This document shows positions 18,241 through 26,234 of a stretch of DNA of 47,914 bases, piece after piece. The stretch covers positions 1-47,914 of the forward strand of contig DHVP01000021.1 in NCBI GenBank assembly GCA_002412715.1. The letters are read 5' to 3'. A model generated the notes under the pieces. The model did not search any database and was not told where the DNA came from. It saw nothing but the letters and a program-made list of their open reading frames with translations. Within the stretch, counting starts at the first letter, position 1; every line of letters starts with the position of its first letter. The DNA is from Deltaproteobacteria bacterium UBA5205 (GTDB taxonomy: Bacteria; Desulfobacterota; Syntrophorhabdia; Syntrophorhabdales; Syntrophorhabdaceae). Both the position numbers and the translations under genes were made by a program.

Positions 18241-18702
18241 ACGTGAAACAGTCTTTTTACCCGTCGTTGCTACGGTCAGATTCTTTATACCGTTCTTCGC
18301 GAACTCCTTCTGGTACTTCTCCACGAAAAGCGCCTCTTCCTTGAAGAATTCTTCATCGGACATCTTTTCGATCGCTTTCTGCCCGTGCTTGTCGAGCATG
18401 TCACGTCCCGCAAGGTTGTAGATAAGCTTGTCCAGGAACGTGAAATCGTCGTACCTCTCGATCAGCAGGTTTAGGGTCTCGTCTTCGGTAAGCGTCTCGG
18501 ATGGATAGCATATCTTTTTCTTTTCATCGTATGCCACATAGTCCTCAAGCCCGAAATCTTTTGCGAATCCCAGCAGGTATGCCTGAAGGTCAAAAAATTT
18601 GTTATCCTCGGGATCATCATCGTAGGCGTTGGCCATCCAGATTCCGAGATAAAGGGTCTTCAACAACATTTCAAACTGGTCCTTGCTAAAATTGATCTTC
18701 AT
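18226..18702 (-). CDS. Hypothetical protein, acidic, helical
   Basis: The protein has 158 residues from the ATG at 18702, which is preceded by GGGGAG; the open frame continues upstream without a better site. I do not recognise a family. It is rich in Asp, Glu, Leu and aromatic residues, has no signal peptide or membrane segment, and ends in a basic Ser/Lys tail. It is the last of three genes on this strand, 56 bases after the ankyrin-Kunitz gene, and its end overlaps the AlkD gene tail to tail. Confidence 0.7.
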   Translation of the reverse strand: MKINFSKDQFEMLLKTLYLGIWMANAYDDDPEDNKFFDLQAYLLGFAKDFGLEDYVAYDEKKKICYPSETLTEDETLNLLIERYDDFTFLDKLIYNLAGRDMLDKHGQKAIEKMSDEEFFKEEALFVEKYQKEFAKNGIKNLTVATTGKKTVSRSSGK

Positions 18703-18758
18703 ATTCTCCCCTTTCTTGACCGGCGTGATTGTTTCGGTAGATTGCCGGTCGTTCTGAT

Positions 18759-19799
18759 TTATTTGCCATCGTCGCATACTTTTCTGCAGGCTTCGACGGT
18801 CTCAAAAGGTACGGTTCCGTTACAGCCGCCATATATAAATGTTCTGCACGTTTTTCCAACCCGGTCGTAATAACCGGCATCGAAAAGCGCCTTGCACGGT
18901 CCGCCATCCGGTTCCATCCGGCATCTTTTCCTGAGGTCAACTTCCTGCCCTTTTGACTTCTTCAACAGGGTGTTGAGATAGAGCGCCACCTGTGCACTTC
19001 CCTTATATAACGCAAAATCTATGTCGTCCGCGGAAGGCTGCTGTCCTTTCTCCACCAGTGTCTTTACGATGGTCAGGTTTCCCGATCCGCAGGCGGCGCG
19101 AAGGATGCCTTTTTGCGACGGATCCGCCCCTTTCGAAAGAAGGATCTGGAAGACATCTTCATACCCTTTTGCGGCGGCTCTGGAAAGGGAGGCATCGTTG
19201 AATGTGACACCTTTTTCCAGGAGGATGAGGGCGACGGCCCTTTGGCCTCTTCCCATGGCCTCGTTGAGCAAGTGTGCGTCCGCAGATTTGTGCACATCGA
19301 AGCCTCTCTTTATGAAGAAATCAACGAGATCGGCTGCCAGCTTTTTATCGTCCATGTACACGACGCTGATGAGCGGCGTCTCGCCGTCCTTATTCTTCAG
19401 GCTTGCATCTGCACCATGCTCTACGAGATATCTGGCTACGTCATACCTGCGATAGGCCATCGCCTCATGCAGCGGTGTTCTGGCGTCGTCATTCCGTGCG
19501 TTGACGTCGGCACCCTTTTTCAAAAGAAGCTCAACGATGTCCTGGTATCCCCTGTTCGCGGCATAATGAAGCAAAGTGTTTCCCCTGGTATACCGGACGT
19601 TGACGTCCTTCTGTGAAATAACATATTCCTTCATCGCGGCGGGGTCGTCCACGATCGTGTCCAGCTGTGTTTTCTGGCTTTCGAAAAACCGTTTCAGAAT
19701 GTCGTCCGGGGATTCCTTTTCATCGGCTGTTGCAGCCGAGGCAAAAAGCACCATGATAAAGAGGATCCCTGATACGACGGCAATACCCTTGTTTTTCAT
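18759..19799 (-). CDS. Secreted ankyrin-repeat protein with C-terminal Kunitz/BPTI domain
   Basis: The protein has 346 residues. Residues 1-25 are a Sec signal peptide (Lys at 2 and 4, hydrophobic core, ASAATA cleavage region). Residues about 60-285 are ankyrin repeats (NTLLHYAANRGYQDIVELLL, then TPLHEA and TPLISV units; later repeats degenerate). Residues 293-342 are a Kunitz domain: six cysteines at 293, 302, 318, 326, 338 and 342 with the BPTI spacing (the fourth loop is one residue shorter), the GPCKA reactive loop with Lys303 as P1, and CRTFIYGGCNG. The disulfides would form in the periplasm. Lys at P1 predicts inhibition of trypsin-like serine proteases. It sits 70 bases after an exported ATC-hydrolase-family gene on the same strand. 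Confidence 0.9.
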   Translation of the reverse strand: MKNKGIAVVSGILFIMVLFASAATADEKESPDDILKRFFESQKTQLDTIVDDPAAMKEYVISQKDVNVRYTRGNTLLHYAANRGYQDIVELLLKKGADVNARNDDARTPLHEAMAYRRYDVARYLVEHGADASLKNKDGETPLISVVYMDDKKLAADLVDFFIKRGFDVHKSADAHLLNEAMGRGQRAVALILLEKGVTFNDASLSRAAAKGYEDVFQILLSKGADPSQKGILRAACGSGNLTIVKTLVEKGQQPSADDIDFALYKGSAQVALYLNTLLKKSKGQEVDLRKRCRMEPDGGPCKALFDAGYYDRVGKTCRTFIYGGCNGTVPFETVEACRKVCDDGK

Positions 19800-19869
19800 C
19801 CCACTCTCTCCTTATTGTCCCGCCCCTTCTCTTTCTTTTATACCCGGGCGGTTCGGGCTGCTTTGACTA

Positions 19870-20694
19870 TCATTTCGCCGCCTGCCGTATCCTGTTTATC
19901 TCTGTCGACCAGTCCTGAATGACTGCCCTGCCTTTTTTATAGCGGAAATCGCACAGCCTGTCTCCCATGGCGATGGTTCCGGCGCGTTGCAGTCCTGACT
20001 GGTAAGCCCGGCTCGCCGGAAAATCATTGAGGCACACATAGGGGGCCAGCTCGGGGACGCGCCGGGCATTGAAATACTTGACCAGGGCGCATTCCGTATA
20101 ATCGACGCCATAATCAAAGTCCGTCCCGGCTCCCGGCACGAACCTGGCAACCCAGTTGGCGGGATACTCCTTTTTTTGGGTCCACGAAGCCCACTCGCGC
20201 ATCTTGTCCACATATTTCGGGCTGAACAACCTTTCGCTCATGGCACGGCTTTGCGGCTCCGACATAGATTGAAACTGCAGCCTGTTAAGTTCATAAATAA
20301 TTCTTCCCACATCTTCGGCCGTTTTTCCGTTTTCGCGCATAGGACCGTAGAGGGCCACGTACCAGGCGGCGATGGGGACAATGGAGGTGATGAGGTTCTT
20401 CTGTCCACCCACGTTCGGAAGCTCCGGCAGGAGCATGTCGAAATTGGCAAGGGCGTCCCGGGCTATCTTACCGGTACGTTCCGGTCCCAGATCGGGTTCC
20501 AGGAGCTGTGACGCGCCCCTTACAACATCCTGAAACGCACCCGTAAGTTCCTTTCTGTGGCCAAGATAGTAATTGTCCTCAGGCGCGACGGGAGATGCAC
20601 CTGCCCGGCGACCGGAAAGGAGGTTGCAGGGCAGAAGAGCCAGCGAAGCAATGGCGGAGCACTTAAGAAACTGGCGGCGGTTGAGAAAAGGCAT
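19870..20694 (-). CDS. Tat-exported ATC-hydrolase family protein
   Basis: The protein has 274 residues. The N-terminus NRRQFLKCSAIASLALLP is a twin-arginine signal, so the protein should fold before export. The C-terminal half carries the pattern of the L-2-amino-thiazoline-4-carboxylic acid hydrolase family: YTECALVKYFNARRVPELAPYVCLNDF and GDRLCDFRYKKG, with conserved Cys and Asp residues. Family members known in detail open a thiazoline ring in cysteine formation, but most have no tested role; the exported form suggests another substrate. It heads a three-gene minus-strand set with the ankyrin-Kunitz gene. The 176 bases to the divergent OYE gene hold no other feature I can support. Confidence 0.8.
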   Translation of the reverse strand: MPFLNRRQFLKCSAIASLALLPCNLLSGRRAGASPVAPEDNYYLGHRKELTGAFQDVVRGASQLLEPDLGPERTGKIARDALANFDMLLPELPNVGGQKNLITSIVPIAAWYVALYGPMRENGKTAEDVGRIIYELNRLQFQSMSEPQSRAMSERLFSPKYVDKMREWASWTQKKEYPANWVARFVPGAGTDFDYGVDYTECALVKYFNARRVPELAPYVCLNDFPASRAYQSGLQRAGTIAMGDRLCDFRYKKGRAVIQDWSTEINRIRQAAK

Positions 20695-20870
20695 TCTTGT
20701 CTCCTTGCAGCATGATTGAAAGTGCGAAGATGCAGCCGTGGTTCAGCTTCTAATCTGGCATAATTTCAATGTCTTGTCAAAGAGATATGAGGTGCCGGAT
20801 ACCTTCCGCCGAAATAAGGGTTGAATGAAGAAGGAGAGTTCTCTATCATAATGGAAAGGAGGACTGTGTG

Positions 20871-21992
20871 ATGACGTATCCCCATGTGTTTTCGCCGATT
20901 ACCGTCGGAGGCATTGAATTGAAAAACCGTATCACCATGGCGCCCCTCTACGTGGGTTATGCCTCGGAAGACGGCTCGGTGTCTCCTCTTATGCTGGAAC
21001 ACTACCAATCGATGGCGCATGGCGGGGCGGCCATGATCGTTGTTGAGAACACGACCATTGACCATCCGGCCGGAAGCGGAGCCAGCCGGATGTTAAGGGC
21101 TGATACGGATACTAATCTCCAGGCCTTGTCGGAGCTTGCCTCGGTGATCAAGGGTGAAGGGGCTGTGGCCAGCGCCCAGATAAACCATGCGGGCCGTTTC
21201 TCCTTAGGGCAGTCTCCACTCGCCCCATCGGCCGTAGAGACCTTTGGGAAGATCCCTCAGGCAATGACCCTTGATGATATTCAGAAAGTCCGGGAGAAAT
21301 TCGTCCTTGCCGCCCGGAGGGTGAAGAAAGCCGGTTTTGACATGGTGGAACTTCATGGAGGCACCGGGTATCTTCTGTCGGAATTTGTTTCCCCGCGAAC
21401 CAACAAGAGAGATGATGGGTACGGGGGCGCTCTCGAGAATCGAATGAGATTCCCCCTTGAGGTCCTGCGCGATGTCAAGGCCGCGGTAGGGGATTTTCCC
21501 GTAGGCTACCGTTTCCTCGCAGACGAATGGCTTGCCGACGGCCTCAAGCTTACCGAATCCACCCGGTTTGCCAGGGCCCTGTCCGACGCCGGTATCGCCT
21601 ATATTTCCGTAATGGGCGGCACCTATGAGTCCTTTATCCTGGCGGAGATCGTCGAGAGATCGAAGACCGAGGGGTACATGGCCGACCTGGCACACGCCGT
21701 CAGGAAGAATGTGACCGTCCCGGTTATAGCCGCGGGGAGAATATCTTCCGGAAAGACCGCCGAGGAAATCCTGACAGGCGGCAAAGCCGACCTCCTGGGC
21801 CTGGCAAGGGTTCTCTTTGCGGATCCCGAGTGGCCGAATAAACTGATGCAAGGCCGCGAAGAGGAGATCATCCATTGCGATCCATCCTGTAATGATGCCT
21901 GCATGCGCCTCGTCATGAAGGGAAAGCCCGCTTTCTGCATGCAATGGCCCCCGGAGAAAATAAAAAGATATAAAGACGCCCTGAGCGTTTGA
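20871..21992 (+). CDS. NADH:flavin oxidoreductase, Old Yellow Enzyme family, with Fe-S cysteines
   Basis: AAGGAGG (20856-20862) fits the ATG at 20871; a GTG just before it is less well spaced. It has 373 residues forming an FMN-binding TIM barrel: NRITMAPLYVGYA, INHAGR, HGGTGYLLSEFVSPRTNKRDD and YGGALENRMRF. Cysteines 336, 340, 344 and 356 (C-x3-C-x3-C-x11-C) resemble the 4Fe-4S site of 2,4-dienoyl-CoA reductase-type members (C-x2-C-x3-C-x11-C). The protein then stops, without the FAD/NADPH domain of those enzymes, so it needs an outside electron donor or works as a one-domain enoate reductase. The substrate is unknown. Confidence 0.92.
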   Translation: MTYPHVFSPITVGGIELKNRITMAPLYVGYASEDGSVSPLMLEHYQSMAHGGAAMIVVENTTIDHPAGSGASRMLRADTDTNLQALSELASVIKGEGAVASAQINHAGRFSLGQSPLAPSAVETFGKIPQAMTLDDIQKVREKFVLAARRVKKAGFDMVELHGGTGYLLSEFVSPRTNKRDDGYGGALENRMRFPLEVLRDVKAAVGDFPVGYRFLADEWLADGLKLTESTRFARALSDAGIAYISVMGGTYESFILAEIVERSKTEGYMADLAHAVRKNVTVPVIAAGRISSGKTAEEILTGGKADLLGLARVLFADPEWPNKLMQGREEEIIHCDPSCNDACMRLVMKGKPAFCMQWPPEKIKRYKDALSV

Positions 21993-22013
21993 ATACCTTG
22001 AACGCCTGAGGGC
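21978..22013 (+). terminator. Imperfect hairpin terminator after the OYE gene
   Basis: GCCCTGAGCGTT at the gene end pairs with AACGCCTGAGGGC after an 11-base loop, with one bulge and one mismatch, followed by a short pyrimidine-rich run. It overlaps the stop codon region. Confidence 0.45.
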
Positions 22014-22018
22014 CGTTT

Positions 22019-22134
22019 CCGTCATCCCGACCCTCCTCTTATCGTCATCCCGGCCCTCTTATCGTCATCCCGGCCCTCTTATCGTCATCCCGGCCCTCTT
22101 ATCGTCATCCCGGCGCAGGCCGGGACCCAGGAGA
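22019..22134. repeat. Tandem 20-bp repeat joined to a REP-like palindrome
   Basis: A 20-base unit (ATCGTCATCCCGGCCCTCTT) occurs three times exactly at 22041-22100, after one diverged unit at 22019-22040, and runs into a partial fourth. The last unit becomes a short palindrome, CCCGGCGCAGGCCGGG, followed by ACCCAGGAGA. A near copy of that palindrome lies at 41888-41910, so this is a dispersed intergenic element that expanded in tandem here. The rest of the gap to the AsmA gene (22135-22285) shows no gene. Confidence 0.85.
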
Positions 22135-22285
22135 CCCACAACCGGAACCAGCCTCTCTCCTCATTACATCCCGGCCGCCCGGACGTTCTTCAAGCTCGTC
22201 CCGTTGATTCCATACGGGTAGTATCGCGTGCCCTCAGCTTGACTAATATACAAGAGATAAGCATATTGCCCTTAGGCCAAAGGCG

Positions 22286-24382
22286 ATGAAAAGAAAGGTT
22301 CCCATGAAGTTGAAACTGATTCCGACACTGATAGGTGTCGTGTTTCTCCTGCTGGCTGCGACTGTTTACATCATTTTTGCAAGCTACGATTACAATACCC
22401 TCAAGCCGGAAATCAGCAGGGCGTTCCAGGACGCCACGGGAAAAGAGCTGACCCTGGGCGGTGATATAAGCCTGAAAATAGGGCTTACGCCGACCCTGGT
22501 TGTTCGAGATGTGACTATTCAAAACGCACCCTGGGGATCTCAGCCCGAACTGGCCAGGATCAAGCGGCTCGAGATCAAGGTGAGATTTTTCCCTCTTCTT
22601 GCCCACCGACTCGACCTCGTGCGTGTAATCCTCATTGAACCTGAACTTCTTCTGGAAACAGACACCTCAGGCAAATCAAACCTTGCGACTGATGTCCCGG
22701 TAAAAGACCGGACGGCAGAGAAGGGGAGCGATACCGGCGGTTGGGGGCTCTCCCGGATAACGTTCGAAGAGTTGCGCATAGAGAAGGGCCGCATTACCTA
22801 CATAAATCAGGAATCGAAAAAGAGGTACATGGCAACGGTGGCCGTTTTCACTGCGGGCTCCACGGGACCCCTTGGAGGTAAGATTCGGATCGAAGGCAGG
22901 GTTGCGTATAATGAGGAATCCTTTGAAATCACAGGCACTGTGGGTTCTCTCGCAACCTTTGCGGACCCCGCCCTTGTTTGGCCTGTCAGCCTTAAGCTAA
23001 GTATGGGGGATGCCGTCCTCGCTCTTGACGGCAGCGTCAATGACCCGCCGGCGAGGCGAGGGTTGAAATTGTATTTCAGTTTGAAAAGCAAGGATCCGGC
23101 CGTATTGAGCCGCCTTTCGGGCCTCTCCAAACTTCCACGGATCAAGGGCCCCCTGGATATCTCCGGTCGGATAGTCGACACCGGCAAAGACTCATATTCG
23201 ATCACGGACCTCAAGATCATAGAAGGCGACAACGACCTTGGGGGCTCCGTCGACCTCAACCTGGCCGGCGAGAAGCCGATGGTGAAGGCAACAGTATCGG
23301 CGCGGAAACTGGACCTTCGTCCCCATATCGGCAAGGGCCCGGACGCAGTTGAGACATCGACCGGTCAGGGCAGGATCTTTTCGGGCGAACCTCTGCCTTT
23401 TCATGCCCTGAGCAAAGCTGATGTGCAGGTCACGCTCCGGGCTTCCCAGGTCCTGTTGCCCGAGATTGGGCTAAACGACGTTAACATGGGACTGACTCTA
23501 AAGGATGAAATCCTCGACGTGCATTCCTTTAAAGCGGTCCTGGGAAAAGGTTCGGTGGATGCCCGCCTCACCGTTAAGCCGCGGGGAAAGACGGTATTGT
23601 TGACTTCGAGCGTTAAAATCCACAAGATGGACATCACCTATCTCGCGAATATGGTCAAGGCGGCCAGCGGCGTCGAGGGAAACCTCGATGCAGACATCGA
23701 TATCAGCGCCCGCGGCAGTTCGGTCGCAGGATTGATGGGGACCTTGACCGGCAAGGCCTTTTTTCTGATGGGGAAGGGCAGGATGCACCAGAAGTTTATC
23801 GATCTGCTCGGCAGCGACCTGCCTTCCAACATCTTCCGTCTCGTCAATCCCTTCGATAAAGAGAAACCATATGCTGCGATAAACTGTTTTGTCGGCGCCT
23901 TTACCATGAAGAACGGCCTTGCCCGGGCCACCACTCTTGTATTGAACACGCAGTACATGGTCGTGGTGGGTGACGGCACCATCAATCTTAAGACGGAACG
24001 ACTGAACCTCTCTCTCAAGCCTGTCCCCAAAGAAGGCATCGGCGCCTCCCTCATCGGCAGACTGGGGATAAGTGCAAGTGAGCTGACAAGGCCTTTCAAA
24101 CTCGGCGGCACATTAGCACGTCCCCGGCTTGTAATTGACCCCACCCAGACAGGAATCACCCTGGGCAGAACGATCGGGGCAATAACGCTATTCGGCCCCG
24201 CCGGCATTGCCGCAGCCCTGATCGGAAAGACATCCGATGAGGAAACGTCCTGCGCCGCAGCTATTTCCGCGGCAAAAAAAGGGGTCAGAATTGAAAAGCC
24301 GCGCGGTCGTCCGGGGAAGGGAAAAAGCGGTAATGTTCTTGAGGATATCGGGGGAAAGGTGAAGGAGCTGTTCGGAAGGTAA
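22286..24382 (+). CDS. AsmA family protein
   Basis: The protein has 698 residues. One N-terminal membrane helix (about residues 10-30) is followed by SYDYNTLKPEISRAFQDATG and GKELTLGGDISLKIGLTPTLVVRDV, the N-terminal signature of AsmA. A long periplasmic beta-rich part follows, and the last third (TLVLNTQYMVVVGDGTINLKTERLNLSLKP) is the AsmA-like C-terminal domain. Family members are bridge-like proteins of the envelope, linked to phospholipid transport to and assembly of the outer membrane, so this is evidence for a diderm cell. The first ATG (22286) is used; the ATG at 22304, with GAAAGG before it, is an equal candidate. Confidence 0.9.
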   Translation: MKRKVPMKLKLIPTLIGVVFLLLAATVYIIFASYDYNTLKPEISRAFQDATGKELTLGGDISLKIGLTPTLVVRDVTIQNAPWGSQPELARIKRLEIKVRFFPLLAHRLDLVRVILIEPELLLETDTSGKSNLATDVPVKDRTAEKGSDTGGWGLSRITFEELRIEKGRITYINQESKKRYMATVAVFTAGSTGPLGGKIRIEGRVAYNEESFEITGTVGSLATFADPALVWPVSLKLSMGDAVLALDGSVNDPPARRGLKLYFSLKSKDPAVLSRLSGLSKLPRIKGPLDISGRIVDTGKDSYSITDLKIIEGDNDLGGSVDLNLAGEKPMVKATVSARKLDLRPHIGKGPDAVETSTGQGRIFSGEPLPFHALSKADVQVTLRASQVLLPEIGLNDVNMGLTLKDEILDVHSFKAVLGKGSVDARLTVKPRGKTVLLTSSVKIHKMDITYLANMVKAASGVEGNLDADIDISARGSSVAGLMGTLTGKAFFLMGKGRMHQKFIDLLGSDLPSNIFRLVNPFDKEKPYAAINCFVGAFTMKNGLARATTLVLNTQYMVVVGDGTINLKTERLNLSLKPVPKEGIGASLIGRLGISASELTRPFKLGGTLARPRLVIDPTQTGITLGRTIGAITLFGPAGIAAALIGKTSDEETSCAAAISAAKKGVRIEKPRGRPGKGKSGNVLEDIGGKVKELFGR

Positions 24383-24429
24383 AAGACTATCTCGCGTTTG
24401 CCCCGTCTTTGACGGGAAGCATCTTTAAC

Positions 24430-24480
24430 TTGAACTTTCAAGGGAAAAGGGGTACAAGTAAAAATATTGTTTTTACTGTA
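24430..24480 (+). promoter_or_regulatory. Possible promoter with overlapping AT-rich palindrome
   Basis: TTGAAC (24430-24435) and TACAAG (24453-24458) are 17 bases apart. From the -10 box a palindrome extends: TACA, a bulged A, GTAAAAA, a TATTG loop, TTTTTAC, TGTA (24453-24480). It could be an operator or a hairpin in the leader of the kinase-regulator pair, whose start is 234 bases further on. Otherwise the 331-base gap 24383-24713 shows no gene. Confidence 0.3.
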
Positions 24481-24713
24481 AGCATGTGAACCTTCACGGG
24501 AGTCTCGATGAAGCACTGCGGCAATGCAAGACCTTCCTCTCATTCCAGAGACACATTCCATTTTGATAACTGCCATCTCCGTCTGATAAACGAGCTTGCA
24601 AGGGGATTTACTAGTTTGATGACGCATGGTACTGACCTGATTATTGGCGTACCAATCACTGCTGGATTTCATGTGCAAACTTCATAGATGATCCTTTAAC
24701 CGACGAGGATAGG

Positions 24714-26234
24714 ATGGAATTGGGCTGGGAACAGATAATTCTTGGTTTCAAACGCACCACCCGTCAGTTTCTGGATGATATCGTGGAGAATCTCAGCGAA
24801 TCCTTCATCGTAACAGATCTCAAGGGAAAGATAGTATTCTTCAATAGAGGCTCTGAAAAACTGTTTCTTTATCAGCCGGAGGAGGTTGTCGGCAAACACA
24901 TAGTCATTCTCGGGGCCATCCAGCCGAATGTCCTGGCGGAGATCAGGAATGGAAACACCTTTCGGGGAGAGATTTTGTTACGGAGAAAGTCGGGTGAATC
25001 ATTTCCGGCCTTTGTCATCTGCATACCTGCAAGGGATGAAGACGGAAGAACGGTGGGTATGATAGGGGCCGCGAGAGACCTGACCAGGGAAAAGGAAAAA
25101 GAAGAAGCCGACCGTGAGATCGCCAGGCTTAAAGAGTATAACGAGAACCTCATCGCTTCCCTCAACGACGGCATTCAGATAATAGATGAGTCCGGGCAGA
25201 TTACGTATATCAACAAGCGGTTCGAGGAGATAATCCGCTACGCCAGGGACGAGATAATCGGGCAGCACTACGGAACATTTATAGCTAAAGAGGCTTTTGC
25301 GAGAGTTGCCACGTTCATGGACGAAATCAAAGAAGGGAAAGGGAAAAAGGTTTTCGAGACCACCTTTGTGACGAAAGACACCAGGAAGATCAGGGTTCTG
25401 GTCAGCTCCTCTTCGCTCCGTGAAGGCGAGAATAAAGGCATAATTAATGTCATTACAGATGTTACAGAGATAAATATTCTCAAAGAAGAGCTTTTCCAGT
25501 CTGAAAAAATGACGCTTCTGGGAAAGCTGGCCGGTGAGATAGCGCACGAGATAAACAATCCTCTCGGTGGCCTGATTATTGCTACGCAGATGCTCATTGA
25601 AGACCTGGAAAAGAAAGGACGCATTCAGAAGAAACTCCTGCTCAAAGAGCTCAAGGAGATGGAAAACGATGCGAGCAGATGCAGAAGAGTCATTGGAAAA
25701 GTGCTCAATTTTGCCAAGAAAGTCCCGGTGGAAAGGACGACGCTGGATATTCACAGTATGATCGAAGACGCTCTCCTCCTCATCGAACGCCAGGTAAGAT
25801 TAGAGAATATCACCATAAAGAGACGTTTCTTCGACACAGAGATATATATCAGAGGAAACTCAAATAACCTTCAGCAGGTAATTATCAACATGGTCAACAA
25901 TGCACGGGAGGCAATCCTGCCCGACCGCGGAGAGATCGTTCTTAAGACCTATGTAAAAGATGGTGACCGAAGACAATGGGCATACATTGAAATAAGCGAT
26001 ACGGGAAAAGGTATTCCAAGAGATATAATGGATCGCATTTTTGATTCCTTTTTTACGACGAAAGCAAACGGCACGGGCCTGGGTCTTTCGGTAAGCAAGA
26101 GGATCATAGAAGAGCACGGCGGGAAACTCTTTGCCAGAAATCTACCGGGCGGAACTTCATTCAGTATAGGTCTTCCGCTGGCGCAGACCTCTCATAAAAT
26201 ATGGGCAGGAAGGGAGCCGGATGAAAAAAGATAG
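24714..26234 (+). CDS. Cytoplasmic PAS sensor histidine kinase, NtrB/AtoS-like
   Basis: The protein has 506 residues without membrane helices. Two PAS domains (about 20-135 and 140-260) precede a HisKA domain with phospho-acceptor His278 (GEIAHEINNPLGG), then an ATPase domain with N (NMVNNAREA), G1 (DTGKGIP) and G2 (GTGLGLS) boxes at about 370-490. Its last 14 bases overlap the start of the sigma-54 activator gene, so the two form a two-component system made together. The next two operons downstream carry sigma-54 promoters; the kinase probably senses the acid handled there, or its CoA ester, through a PAS domain (inferred). Confidence 0.93.
   Translation: MELGWEQIILGFKRTTRQFLDDIVENLSESFIVTDLKGKIVFFNRGSEKLFLYQPEEVVGKHIVILGAIQPNVLAEIRNGNTFRGEILLRRKSGESFPAFVICIPARDEDGRTVGMIGAARDLTREKEKEEADREIARLKEYNENLIASLNDGIQIIDESGQITYINKRFEEIIRYARDEIIGQHYGTFIAKEAFARVATFMDEIKEGKGKKVFETTFVTKDTRKIRVLVSSSSLREGENKGIINVITDVTEINILKEELFQSEKMTLLGKLAGEIAHEINNPLGGLIIATQMLIEDLEKKGRIQKKLLLKELKEMENDASRCRRVIGKVLNFAKKVPVERTTLDIHSMIEDALLLIERQVRLENITIKRRFFDTEIYIRGNSNNLQQVIINMVNNAREAILPDRGEIVLKTYVKDGDRRQWAYIEISDTGKGIPRDIMDRIFDSFFTTKANGTGLGLSVSKRIIEEHGGKLFARNLPGGTSFSIGLPLAQTSHKIWAGREPDEKR

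Noticed and set aside
22019..22134. CRISPR-like array
   Set aside because: The 20-bp units are directly adjacent with no spacers, and there are no cas genes.
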